Positions 1 to 7,151 of a DNA stretch of 64,000 bases are shown here, one piece after another. This stretch comes from Brenneria roseae subsp. roseae (lineage in GTDB: Bacteria > Pseudomonadota > Gammaproteobacteria > Enterobacterales > Enterobacteriaceae): assembly GCF_003115845.1 (NCBI RefSeq), contig NZ_KZ819023.1, positions 60,920 to 124,919 on the forward strand, written 5' to 3'. Both the position numbers and the translations under genes were made by a program. How positions within the stretch are numbered: the first letter of the stretch is position 1; each line of letters opens with the position of its first letter. The notes below the pieces were generated by a model, which saw only the letters and a list, made by a program, of their open reading frames with translations, was not told the DNA's origin and did not search any database.

Positions 1-1004
1 GCGAGCGGATACTTTCGAATTGCCTTGCCGTTGAGGTGCATATCAGTTTTGCGGCAACGCATCAGAATCAGCAGTTATTCAGTGATATTACCGCATTGCT
101 GGCGCAGTATGGTTTTGCTTTCCATACGTTGACAAAAATCGAGTATGCATCACCAACTCATATCGATGAACGGAATACGCTGCCATCTTCCAGAATGCTA
201 GCCGCCGCCGCTGTCTATGTGCCGAATGATGCCCGGTTGCATACAATGACAGTAGAACTGCGTGAAAAATTGGCGTTTATTATGCACACGGTTTATCGGG
301 CGCATGATTTTGTCTATTCAGTATTGAAAATAGATTCTGAAGAGAGGGCCAAACGTTATTTCAACGACTACCGTTCCAGCAAAGCCGATCGTGCATCTCC
401 GGCTGCGCCGGAGATGAGGGGGATCCCCCTCATTCCTGATAGACCAAGGATGTCAGAAAAGGAAATACAACTGTTTGAACGCTATCTGAAACAGGCTAAA
501 TCTTACTTTGAATTCGGTAGTGGCGGTTCGACCAAACTTGCAGCTAAAAATGATGTGGAAATATTTGGTGTTGAAAGCGATAAGCAATGGGTAGAAACGC
601 TGAAAAAAGAGGGCGGCCCACTCTGTAAAGTTGAATATGTAGACATTGGTCCGACACAGGCGTGGGGATATCCGGTCAATAATACGTATCGGGAAAAATA
701 TCCGGATTATAGCGAAGCGATTTTGCAGTATGATAGCGCTTTTGATTTTATTCTTGTTGATGGTCGTTTTCGCATCGCCTGTACGCTTAATGCAATAAAG
801 CACACGTTAGAAAAGCAAAAGAATATTGCAGATACGCTGATCTTTATCCATGACTTCTGGAACAGACCTAATTACCATGCTGTGCTGATGTTTTTGGACA
901 TAGAAGAGAAAGTAGATAGTGCAGGAGTTTTTAAGCTAAAAAATCATATAGATATTGCATTGCTTAATAAAATGCTGGAAGAATATAAATATATTCCCCA
1001 GTAA
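1..1004 (+). CDS. FkbM-type / class I SAM methyltransferase, 5'-truncated by the window
   Basis: The reading frame is open from the first base of the window, so the true start lies upstream; a GTG at 36 is only an internal candidate. The first ~45 residues (a VHISFAA beta strand, then an NQQLFSDITALLAQYGF helix and a FHTL strand) resemble the C-terminal end of FkbM-family methyltransferases. The second half carries a glycine-rich SAM-pocket-like motif, FEFGSGGSTK (about residues 157-166 from the GTG), and a later FILVDGRFR strand, typical of a Rossmann methyltransferase. The protein is therefore probably a two-domain enzyme. Such genes are common in flagellin- or surface-glycan modification clusters, and fliA lies less than 2 kb downstream, so a role in methylating a glycan on flagellin is plausible. 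The substrate is not shown by the sequence. Confidence 0.7.
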   Translation, partial: ERILSNCLAVEVHISFAATHQNQQLFSDITALLAQYGFAFHTLTKIEYASPTHIDERNTLPSSRMLAAAAVYVPNDARLHTMTVELREKLAFIMHTVYRAHDFVYSVLKIDSEERAKRYFNDYRSSKADRASPAAPEMRGIPLIPDRPRMSEKEIQLFERYLKQAKSYFEFGSGGSTKLAAKNDVEIFGVESDKQWVETLKKEGGPLCKVEYVDIGPTQAWGYPVNNTYREKYPDYSEAILQYDSAFDFILVDGRFRIACTLNAIKHTLEKQKNIADTLIFIHDFWNRPNYHAVLMFLDIEEKVDSAGVFKLKNHIDIALLNKMLEEYKYIPQ

Positions 1005-1012
1005 AATAATAT

Positions 1013-1038
1013 AAAGGCACCTGATTACGGTGCCTTTT
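1013..1038 (+). terminator. rho-independent terminator after the methyltransferase gene
   Basis: AAAGGCACC and GGTGCCTTT form a 9-bp stem around a 6-7-nt loop, with T residues in the right arm. It lies 9 bp past the stop codon and separates this gene from ugd. Confidence 0.75.
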
Positions 1039-1087
1039 ATCCAGCATACGGCATTAATTCTCTTTATGTATGTAAGATGGGACTGTC

Positions 1088-2254
1088 ATGAAAATAGCCA
1101 TTGCAGGAACAGGATATGTTGGGTTGTCAAATGCGATACTTCTGGCACAGCATAATGAAGTCGTTGCTGTCGATGTTGTCGCCGAAAAAGTGGCAATGCT
1201 AAATGAGGGTAAATCTCCCATTGTCGATAAAGAAATTGAAGATTTTCTTCTGCATAAGTCGTTGAATTTCAAGGCGACACTGGATGCGGTTACCGCATAC
1301 CAAAACGCGGATTTTATTATTATCGCCACGCCAACTGATTATGATCCTGAAACAAATAATTTCAATACGGACTCCGTTGAATCAGTAATACAGCAGGTAC
1401 TGTCTTTCAATCCCGATGCGGTTATTGTGATTAAATCAACTATACCGGTTGGTTATACGCAGAAAATTAGAAGTAAATTCAATACGGATAATATTATTTT
1501 TTCGCCAGAGTTTTTACGAGAAGGAAAAGCTCTTTACGATAATCTTTATCCTTCCCGTATTATTGTCGGCGAACGTTCCGAGCGTGCTGAGCAATTTGCT
1601 CATTTATTACTACAGGGGGCGATTAAAAAAGATGTCCCAGTCTTATTCACCGAGCCAACAGAAGCAGAAGCGATTAAATTATTTTCAAACACATATCTGG
1701 CAATGCGGATCGCTTATTTTAATGAACTGGATACTTATGCCCAGTCTTTAGGCCTGCAAAGCAGGCAGATCATTGAAGGAGTCGGGCTGGATCCAAGGAT
1801 TGGAAATCACTATAATAATCCTTCATTTGGTTATGGTGGCTATTGTCTTCCTAAAGATACGAAACAACTTTTAGCGAACTACGCCAGCGTCCCTAACAAT
1901 ATTATTCAGGCTATTGTTGCTGCAAACAGTACGCGTAAAGATTTTATTGCAGAGTCAGTAATAAAGATGAATCCGAAAGTCGTCGGAGTTTATAGACTGG
2001 TGATGAAAGCTGAATCTGATAATTTCAGAGCATCAGCTATACAAGGCATAATGAAACGGATAAAGGCTAAAGGTATTGAGGTTGTTGTTTACGAACCCAA
2101 ACTGCATGATAAAGAATTTTTTCGATCTCGGGTTATTAATGATCTAAACTCATTTAAATCATTATCGGATGTCATTTTAGTTAATAGAATGTCGTCAGAC
2201 CTATTAGATGTTGCAGATAAGATTTATACTCGTGATATCTTTGGTGTAGATTAA
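1088..2254 (+). CDS. ugd: UDP-glucose 6-dehydrogenase
   Basis: This 388-residue protein has the usual length for enterobacterial Ugd. It oxidises UDP-glucose to UDP-glucuronate with two NAD+ in the cytoplasm and feeds glucuronate- or aminoarabinose-containing polysaccharides. The N-terminus has the NAD-binding AGTGYVGLS motif (residues 6-14). The active-site region [11 protein letters not shown] (about 248-258) holds the catalytic cysteine, and a C-terminal UDP-binding Rossmann domain follows. The ATG at 1088 begins the NAD-binding strand directly, although only a weak GATGGGA ribosome site precedes it. The gene is more AT-rich than the core genes further on and stands alone between a terminator and a decayed gene. 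Its placement beside a methyltransferase suggests sugar-nucleotide supply for a surface or flagellar glycan. Confidence 0.93.
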   Translation: MKIAIAGTGYVGLSNAILLAQHNEVVAVDVVAEKVAMLNEGKSPIVDKEIEDFLLHKSLNFKATLDAVTAYQNADFIIIATPTDYDPETNNFNTDSVESVIQQVLSFNPDAVIVIKSTIPVGYTQKIRSKFNTDNIIFSPEFLREGKALYDNLYPSRIIVGERSERAEQFAHLLLQGAIKKDVPVLFTEPTEAEAIKLFSNTYLAMRIAYFNELDTYAQSLGLQSRQIIEGVGLDPRIGNHYNNPSFGYGGYCLPKDTKQLLANYASVPNNIIQAIVAANSTRKDFIAESVIKMNPKVVGVYRLVMKAESDNFRASAIQGIMKRIKAKGIEVVVYEPKLHDKEFFRSRVINDLNSFKSLSDVILVNRMSSDLLDVADKIYTRDIFGVD

Positions 2255-2284
2255 CGTTGGATTTATAAATAACCACTCCAGTGA

Positions 2285-2659
2285 GAAAATTGTTGCAGTT
2301 ACCATAGTGAAGTGGCGTTATGCAATCGTCAAAAATTTCTCAGTGATATCAATACGCAACACACGGGATTTTCCTTCTGTGCATCTGCCGCTGACATTCA
2401 GGCGCTACGGCGGGAAATGCGTCATTGAGCACCAGATACGTTGGACTGACTGGAACATTTCAACCTCCATCCGTTGGCGCAGCGGATTTCTATCACGGCA
2501 TTCCCGCCGATCAATTTGACGGTGCCTGGACGAGAAGATCAAAACCCATCGCGGGCCGCATTGTTAGAATTGGTACAGAAGCATATTCGCACGCATGATA
2601 TGTTGGGGCTGGCACGGGCGGGATCTCGCGTTGTTGATGGCGGGCTGGAAACCATATGA
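2285..2659 (+). pseudogene. unrecognised gene remnant with two in-frame stops, upstream of fliA
   Basis: One frame reads as protein-like sequence across the whole interval but is broken by TGA codons at 2426-2428 and 2447-2449. The first part contains FLSDINTQHTGFSFCASA and ADIQALRREMRH. After the stops it continues with LEHFNLHPLAQRIS and ends in ARAGSRVVDGGLETI. The second stop lies where a TGG-to-TGA change would restore a Trp. I do not recognise the family. Its place directly upstream of fliA is where Salmonella carries fliB (flagellin lysine methylase), but I cannot confirm that identity. No start codon or ribosome site is evident, so an upstream part may be deleted. Confidence 0.45.
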
Positions 2660-2826
2660 GGAAGCGGCGGGGCAGATAGGATAAGATGACCGCGCTGTCT
2701 TTTACAACCTGGCATGTTTCTCGTATCCTAAATAACCCCTCTTTTACGTCCCTATTCATGCAATTGGCTACTCTACGCAAAAGCATAATAGTGTCGATAA
2801 CATTATTATCGTAGGTATTTGTCACT

Positions 2827-3549
2827 GTGAGCGATCTGTATACCGCCGAAGGCACAATGGATAAGAATTCCCTGTGGAAGCGCTATGTTCCGTTAGTGCG
2901 CCATGAGGCGCTACGTTTACAGGTCCGTCTCCCCGCGAGCGTTGAGCTGGATGATTTACTCCAGGCTGGAGGTATCGGTTTGCTCAGCGCGGTTGAGCGT
3001 TATGATTCGTTGCAGGGTACGGCATTTACAACTTATGCCGTACAACGAATCCGGGGCTCAATGCTGGATGAACTACGCAGCCGCGACTGGGCTCCCCGGA
3101 GTGTGCGGCGTAATGCGCGGGAAGTGGCACAAGCGATGCAACAGGCTGAACAGCAGCTGGGTCGAGCGCCAACAGAGCAGGAAGTCGCGCATGCCTTGGA
3201 TATTTCGCTGGAGGATTATCGTCAGATTTTGCTGGATACCAATAACAGCCAGCTTTTCTCTTACGATGAATGGCGTGAAGAACATGGCGATAGCGCAGAA
3301 GCGTTGTTGGAAGGAAATGAAGATGCTAATCCATTGCATCAGTTGATGGAAGGTAATTTACGCCATCGGGTAATGGAGGCAATAGAGAATTTACCTGAAC
3401 GCGAGAAGCTGGTGCTGACGCTTTACTATCAGGAAGAGCTGAATTTAAAAGAGATCGGCGCTGTTCTGGAAGTAGGGGAGTCTCGGGTCAGTCAGTTGCA
3501 TAGCCAGGCGATAAAGCGTCTGCGCGTAAAATTAATGAATGACGTTTAA
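2827..3549 (+). CDS. fliA: flagellar sigma factor sigma-28 (RpoF)
   Basis: This 240-residue protein is near-identical to enterobacterial FliA, the sigma factor for class 3 flagellar and chemotaxis promoters. Region 2 (about residues 20-95) holds VELDDLLQAGGIGLL and the TTYAVQRIRG core. Region 3 follows with DWAPRSVRRNARE. Region 4 (about 180-235) has LNLKEIGAVLEVGESRVSQL, the -35 recognition helix-turn-helix. The GTG at 2827 gives the family N-terminus SDLYTAEGTMDK, and a GTAGG lies 11-12 bp upstream; the Met at residue 11 is a weaker alternative. fliZ follows after 52 bp and is very likely cotranscribed. An octamer at 2793-2800 (GTCGATAA) resembles a sigma-28 -10 box, but its -35 partner is poor. 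Confidence 0.97.
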   Translation: MSDLYTAEGTMDKNSLWKRYVPLVRHEALRLQVRLPASVELDDLLQAGGIGLLSAVERYDSLQGTAFTTYAVQRIRGSMLDELRSRDWAPRSVRRNAREVAQAMQQAEQQLGRAPTEQEVAHALDISLEDYRQILLDTNNSQLFSYDEWREEHGDSAEALLEGNEDANPLHQLMEGNLRHRVMEAIENLPEREKLVLTLYYQEELNLKEIGAVLEVGESRVSQLHSQAIKRLRVKLMNDV

Positions 3550-3601
3550 TTTAGCTGCGTAGGAATAATGTTATTTCAGTCTATTGTCATGGAATGGATT
3601 C

Positions 3602-4111
3602 ATGCCTCAATCAACGCGGAAGAAACAGCTTCTTAGCCGTTATCTGAAAGATTTCAAACATAAACAAACACATTGCTCTCATTGCAGTAAAGAACTTGAT
3701 CGGGTTTCATTGGCGTTTCGTCATCAGCTGATTAATAAAAAATCTATCGATAGTATTGATCGGTTAATTGATGACGAAGTATGGGCGGATTTGCAACAGG
3801 AGCTAATTCCCCTCTGTCGTTTCTGTGGCGAAATATTATGCAATACCCATGCTAACTATTTCGATATTCAAGCGTTTTCCCAATACCTGATTGAGCAGAC
3901 GGATATAAGGCATAGCACGATGCGTGAATACGTTATTCGTCTGCGTCGTTTGGATGAGTTGCTCGTGGCGAAAAATTACCCAATGGAAACGTTTGTCAGA
4001 GATAACGTACAGCAGCGTATTTGTGATTACCTCCCCGATCTCGAACAAAATGTTTATCGAAGCGCATTGAGAAAGTACGATCAGTATTTGGCCTGGCAGA
4101 AACATTACTGA
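3602..4111 (+). CDS. fliZ: flagellar regulator FliZ
   Basis: FliZ represses sigma-S-dependent and curli promoters and promotes flagellar gene expression. The protein has the family's RYLKDFKH segment followed by paired cysteines (CSHC; later LCRFCGEILC). A phage-integrase-like SAM fold follows, with the conserved REYVIRLRRLDELL helix thought to contact DNA, and an ALRKYDQYLAWQ end. With the ATG at 3602 it is 169 residues, slightly shorter than E. coli FliZ (183). An in-frame TTG at 3584 would add six residues, and a separate 22-codon reading frame starts at 3568 after AGGAATA. The ATG at 3602 is preferred because GGAATGGA precedes it. It forms the fliAZ operon with the gene before it. Confidence 0.9.
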   Translation: MPQSTRKKQLLSRYLKDFKHKQTHCSHCSKELDRVSLAFRHQLINKKSIDSIDRLIDDEVWADLQQELIPLCRFCGEILCNTHANYFDIQAFSQYLIEQTDIRHSTMREYVIRLRRLDELLVAKNYPMETFVRDNVQQRICDYLPDLEQNVYRSALRKYDQYLAWQKHY

Positions 4112-4223
4112 CTGTATTTATGCGCTTTTCGAAAGCGAACATTGTAAAATCGGCATGTTCTGACTATACGTAAATGTTATGACAGTGTAAAAAAAGCTTG
4201 CAAAGCAGGGGCAAACTATTGCA

Positions 4224-4245
4224 CTGTCATACTACTGCAATCATT
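4224..4245 (+). promoter_or_regulatory. putative PhoB box upstream of phoH
   Basis: CTGTCATACTA is followed immediately by CTGCAATCATT, two 11-bp direct repeats matching the Pho-box pattern CTGTCAT-N4-CTGTCAT with two mismatches in the second half. TTTAAT at 4262-4267 or CCTAAT at 4250-4255 could serve as the -10. E. coli phoH is a PhoB-dependent gene, which supports the call. Confidence 0.6.
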
Positions 4246-4674
4246 TAGCCCTAATTTCTGGTTTAATGATTAACGGTGGTTCTTAATACGGTCAATCATT
4301 ATTCATTGGAATAGTTGTTGTCACAGTGAGGAACGCGAATGGTAATGTCCTTTTTGGGACTAAGTAGTCGAAACCGACATTCTGGTCTTCTGACTCGCCG
4401 ATGCGAGGGGCTTCTTTCCCACTTATTTCCTGCACTGTGTTTCTTGTCGTTCTCTCCCTTTTTTAACCTTTCTTTTCTGTCTAAATGTTTCTCATTGATT
4501 ATGCCGCTCGGCCCGTTTTCTTTTGGCGGGAGAGAGTGTGCTATTAAATTTTTCCAGTTTTATCAAACCACATGGTTCTTTATCGGCTTAATAAGGAAGC
4601 CAACCTCGTTTGTGAGTGAAACGTCACGCGCTGTCAGGCAGTGCGGTAAGTGAAACAAACTGTAAGGTGCCACT
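4246..4674 (+). other. long phoH leader containing an in-frame 104-codon reading frame
   Basis: About 430 bp separate the Pho box from the phoH start. The frame from ATG 4339 to TGA 4651-4653 is in the same phase as phoH (336 bp upstream), and a second in-frame TAA follows at 4663-4665, so it cannot be an N-terminal extension of PhoH. Its hypothetical product has no recognisable domain; it contains SRNRHSGLLTRRCEGLLS and many Phe and Leu residues. E. coli phoH has been annotated with an N-terminal extension of about this size, from memory. The DNA has a perfect CTCGC-CGAT-GCGAG hairpin at 4394-4407. I read the stretch as a structured 5' untranslated leader rather than a gene. Confidence 0.5.
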
Positions 4675-5463
4675 ATGGGAAGACAAAAAGCAGTGATCAA
4701 AGCACGTCGTGAAGCGAAACGCGTCATTCGTCGTGAATCGCGTAGTCATCGTCAACGTGAGGAAGAATCGGTCACTTCTCTGGTTCATATGAGTGGGATT
4801 GAATCAATAGGTATGGCGCGGGAGAATCGCGACACATCTGTTATTGAAGCCCGTACAGAAGCCCAAGAGTATTACTTGTCTGCAATAGAGAATAAACAGT
4901 TAATTTTTGCCACAGGGGAAGCAGGATGTGGCAAAACGTTTCTAAGTGCGGCCAAGGCGGCGGAAGCACTTATTCATAAAGAGGTTGAACGCATTATTGT
5001 TACGCGGCCGGTATTACAGGCTGATGAGGATCTCGGTTTTTTACCGGGTGATATTGCCGAAAAATTCGCCCCTTATTTCCGACCCGTATATGACATATTG
5101 CTGCGGAGATTGGGGGCGTCGTTTATGCAGTATTGTTTACGACCAGAAATAGCCAAAGTTGAAATTGCGCCGTTTGCTTATATGCGTGGACGGACTTTTG
5201 AGAATGCGGTGGTTATTCTGGATGAAGCGCAAAACGTGACGGTGAACCAGATGAAAATGTTCCTGACGCGTTTGGGTGAGAATGTGACGGTAATCGTGAA
5301 TGGTGATGTTACACAATGTGATTTGCCTTCGGGGGTTAAATCCGGATTGCGTGATGCGCTTGAGCGTTTTACCGAAGATGAGCTGATTGGTATCGTCTCT
5401 TTTGGTAAACAGGACTGTGTTCGCTCTGAATTGTGTCAGAGGACGCTTAATGCTTATGATTAG
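4675..5463 (+). CDS. phoH: PhoH, phosphate-starvation-inducible P-loop ATPase
   Basis: This 262-residue protein matches E. coli PhoH residue for residue over most of its length. It is a cytoplasmic ATPase of the PhoH family. The first 35 residues are very basic (MGRQKAVIKARREAKR). The Walker A motif GEAGCGKT is at residues 81-88 and the Walker B ILDEAQN at 181-187, followed by VNGDVTQCDLP. The start at 4675 is preceded by TAAGGTGCCACT. Family members couple ATP hydrolysis to RNA or stress functions; the exact role is not settled. Pho-regulon control is suggested by the upstream Pho box. A terminator follows 52 bp after the stop. Confidence 0.95.
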   Translation: MGRQKAVIKARREAKRVIRRESRSHRQREEESVTSLVHMSGIESIGMARENRDTSVIEARTEAQEYYLSAIENKQLIFATGEAGCGKTFLSAAKAAEALIHKEVERIIVTRPVLQADEDLGFLPGDIAEKFAPYFRPVYDILLRRLGASFMQYCLRPEIAKVEIAPFAYMRGRTFENAVVILDEAQNVTVNQMKMFLTRLGENVTVIVNGDVTQCDLPSGVKSGLRDALERFTEDELIGIVSFGKQDCVRSELCQRTLNAYD

Positions 5464-5515
5464 GAATTAAGTTGGATACGGAAATCATAATAAATAAGCA
5501 ATCGAGAAAATAATT

Positions 5516-5548
5516 GGCCCTCACCGATTTATTGGTGGGGCTTTTTTT
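5516..5548 (+). terminator. phoH rho-independent terminator
   Basis: GCCCTCACC, loop GATTTATT, GGTGGGGC form a stem with one bulged T, followed by a run of eight T. Confidence 0.85.
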
Positions 5549-5904
5549 ATCCTTCCCATCACGCATAAAAGAAAATGCCCCTGACTTGCGTCAAGGGCGT
5601 GAAAGTATGTGTCTGTGAGAGGATTGACTCGCGTCGTCCTGACGCTCGCCCTTCGGGCCGCCGTTGGCGGTCCAAAACGCCATTCCTGTCGTTTTGTCGA
5701 ACCCTGTCGAGGCTTCTCATCCTTCCCATCACGCATAAAAGAAAATGCCCCTGACTTGCGTCAAGGGCGTGAAAGTATGTGTCTGTGAGAGGATTGACTC
5801 GCGTCGTCCTGACGCTCGCCCTTCGGGCCGCCGTTGGCGGTCCAAAACGCCATTCCTGTCGTTTTGTCGAACCCTGTCGAGGCTTCTCATCCTTCCCATC
5901 ACGC
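5549..5904. repeat. tandem 170-bp structured repeats trailing the tRNA-Ser gene
   Basis: Two essentially identical 170-bp units (marker CCTTCCCATCACGC at 5551 and 5721) are followed by a third, partial copy starting at 5891 that merges into the tRNA terminator. Each unit contains half of the tRNA terminator arm (ATAAAAGAAAATGCCC), then nested short inverted repeats such as GCCCTTCGGGC, CCGCCGTTGGCGG and CAAAACG...CGTTTTG. Read in the tRNA direction the unit ends in a segment (GTCAATCCTCTCAC) that resembles a decayed tRNA-Ser 3' end. The long overlapping reading frames here are by-products of the repeat, not genes. Confidence 0.85.
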
Positions 5905-5950
5905 ATAAAAGAAAATGCCCCTGACTTACGTCAAGGGCATTTTCTTTTAT
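5905..5950 (-). terminator. tRNA-Ser(GGA) terminator hairpin
   Basis: A perfect 16-bp inverted repeat, ATAAAAGAAAATGCCC and GGGCATTTTCTTTTAT, flanks a 14-nt loop just beyond the tRNA CCA end. On the minus strand the right arm ends in a U-rich stretch. The same left arm is present in each 170-bp repeat unit. Confidence 0.85.
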
Positions 5951-5951
5951 A

Positions 5952-6041
5952 TGGCGGTGAGGGAGGGATTCGAACCCTCGATACGTTTTCACGTATACAC
6001 ACTTTCCAGGCGTGCTCCTTCAGCCTCTCGGACACCTCACC
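5952..6041 (-). tRNA. tRNA-Ser (anticodon GGA)
   Basis: The minus strand gives a 90-nt class II tRNA starting GGTGAGGTGTCCGAG and ending CTCACCGCCA with encoded CCA. The anticodon loop CTGGAAA sits on a CACGC/GTGTG stem, giving anticodon GGA. A long variable arm (TATACG...CGTATC) and the GGTTCGAATCC T-loop fit serine tRNA. It closely matches the E. coli serW/serX tRNA. Confidence 0.98.
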
Positions 6042-6074
6042 GGATTGTTGCCATATAGGCGGCAACGGGGCGCT

Positions 6075-6103
6075 ACTATAGGGAGTCGCTCCACTTCGGT
6101 CAA
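6075..6103 (-). promoter_or_regulatory. sigma-70 promoter of tRNA-Ser(GGA)
   Basis: On the minus strand TTGACC and TATAGT are separated by exactly 17 bp and followed by a GC-rich discriminator (AGCGCCCCG), as in growth-rate-controlled tRNA promoters. Confidence 0.85.
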
Positions 6104-6222
6104 GCAGTATTTATCTGTTTTGGAACATCTGGTTAAGCATTGAACGTCGGAGCGTTTCATCAGCATGAAATAGAGAAAATCATGAGGACTGAAATGATAA
6201 AAACGTCGTGGAGAAAGCAATA

Positions 6223-6256
6223 AAAAAATCACAGGCGTTGCGGCCTGTGATTTTTT
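6223..6256 (-). terminator. terminator of the isomerase gene
   Basis: AAAAAATCACAGGC and GCCTGTGATTTTTT form a perfect 14-bp stem with a 6-nt loop. It lies just past the stop of the minus-strand isomerase gene and could act in both directions. Confidence 0.88.
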
Positions 6257-6274
6257 ATATGTTAAGTAAGAGCA

Positions 6275-6913
6275 TTAAGCCAGCAGGCTTTTAATGTAGC
6301 TGGTCAGTGCTTCGTCTTTGCTGTTAGCGAAGAAGTATTCCTGGAATTTAGGGCCGGCGATAGCGCCTTTTACCAGATCCTGATCCAATCCCTTCAGGAT
6401 AGTGATCAGATCGTTATAGGTGACGGCTTTCACTGCATCCAGAATCTTCTTGTTACGCTGTTGCGGCGCAACGCGATCGCTTGGGTAGCCTTTGCCGCCT
6501 TCTTCTTTGAACAACTGGGTGAACAGGTTTTCCAGATTCAGTTCTGCGCCCCAGCCGAAACCTTTGGCATACGGCAGAGATACCGCGTTACCGTTGTTGA
6601 TCTGAGAGAACAGGTAAGCATCAGACGGGTCAACAACCAGACCGCAAAGTACGCCAGGGAAAGAGTTACAAGCCAGCATTGCGCCCTGTCCGGTACCACA
6701 ACCGGTTACCACAAAATCAGCCGCGCCAGAGTTCAGCAGGATAGCGGTCAGAATGCCGTTCTGAATATAGGTCAACTGTGCGGCATCTTCTACAGCATAT
6801 TGACCGTAGTTGTATACGGTGTGGCCCATAGGCTCTACGGCTTTGCTCAGTGCTGCGGCGATAATCGCGTTTTTAGCGGCTTGGCTGTTCTCGTTAATCA
6901 ATGCAATTTTCAT
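6275..6913 (-). CDS. RpiB/LacA/LacB-family sugar-phosphate isomerase
   Basis: This 212-residue cytoplasmic protein belongs to the aldose-ketose isomerase family of ribose-5-phosphate isomerase B and galactose-6-phosphate isomerase. It has the family's N-terminal MKIALINENS strand. The TGCGTGQGAMLACN loop (from residue 70) holds the conserved Cys-Gly-x-Gly phosphate-binding site, and a SDAYLFSQINNGNAVSLP segment follows. A C-terminal extension of about 60 residues makes it longer than E. coli RpiB (149). The substrate cannot be read from sequence; LacAB-like or pentose/tetrose phosphates are possible. The start is supported by AAAGGAACG upstream. The gene is monocistronic, between a terminator and a 238-bp spacer in which I see no other feature. 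Confidence 0.85.
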   Translation of the reverse strand: MKIALINENSQAAKNAIIAAALSKAVEPMGHTVYNYGQYAVEDAAQLTYIQNGILTAILLNSGAADFVVTGCGTGQGAMLACNSFPGVLCGLVVDPSDAYLFSQINNGNAVSLPYAKGFGWGAELNLENLFTQLFKEEGGKGYPSDRVAPQQRNKKILDAVKAVTYNDLITILKGLDQDLVKGAIAGPKFQEYFFANSKDEALTSYIKSLLA

Positions 6914-7151
6914 GTTCGTTCCTTTTTTGTGACGGACAAATACATTTTTTAAAACTGTATTTCAATTTAATGCATGCAGTATACCGTTTCAAAAATAAAG
7001 CGCAAATCGCCACGTCAAAGAATGAGGCATGACACGTAGAATACGATGAAATCTCTGTAGGAAAGTAGCAGAAATGAAACTGCGTTTTTAAGTTAATTGG
7101 TTGATAATATTAAGTTTATGGCGCTGTAATACAGCGCCGGTATAAGAGGCG

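Noticed and set aside
2793..2800. Sigma-28 -10-like octamer GTCGATAA before fliA
   Set aside because: The -35 element at the proper distance is poor, so the promoter call is not supported.
5521..5992. Overlapping long reading frames in the repeat region (repeated [19 protein letters not shown])
   Set aside because: They repeat exactly with the 170-bp DNA unit, run antisense through the hairpins and end in tRNA sequence, so they come from the repeat and not from a gene.
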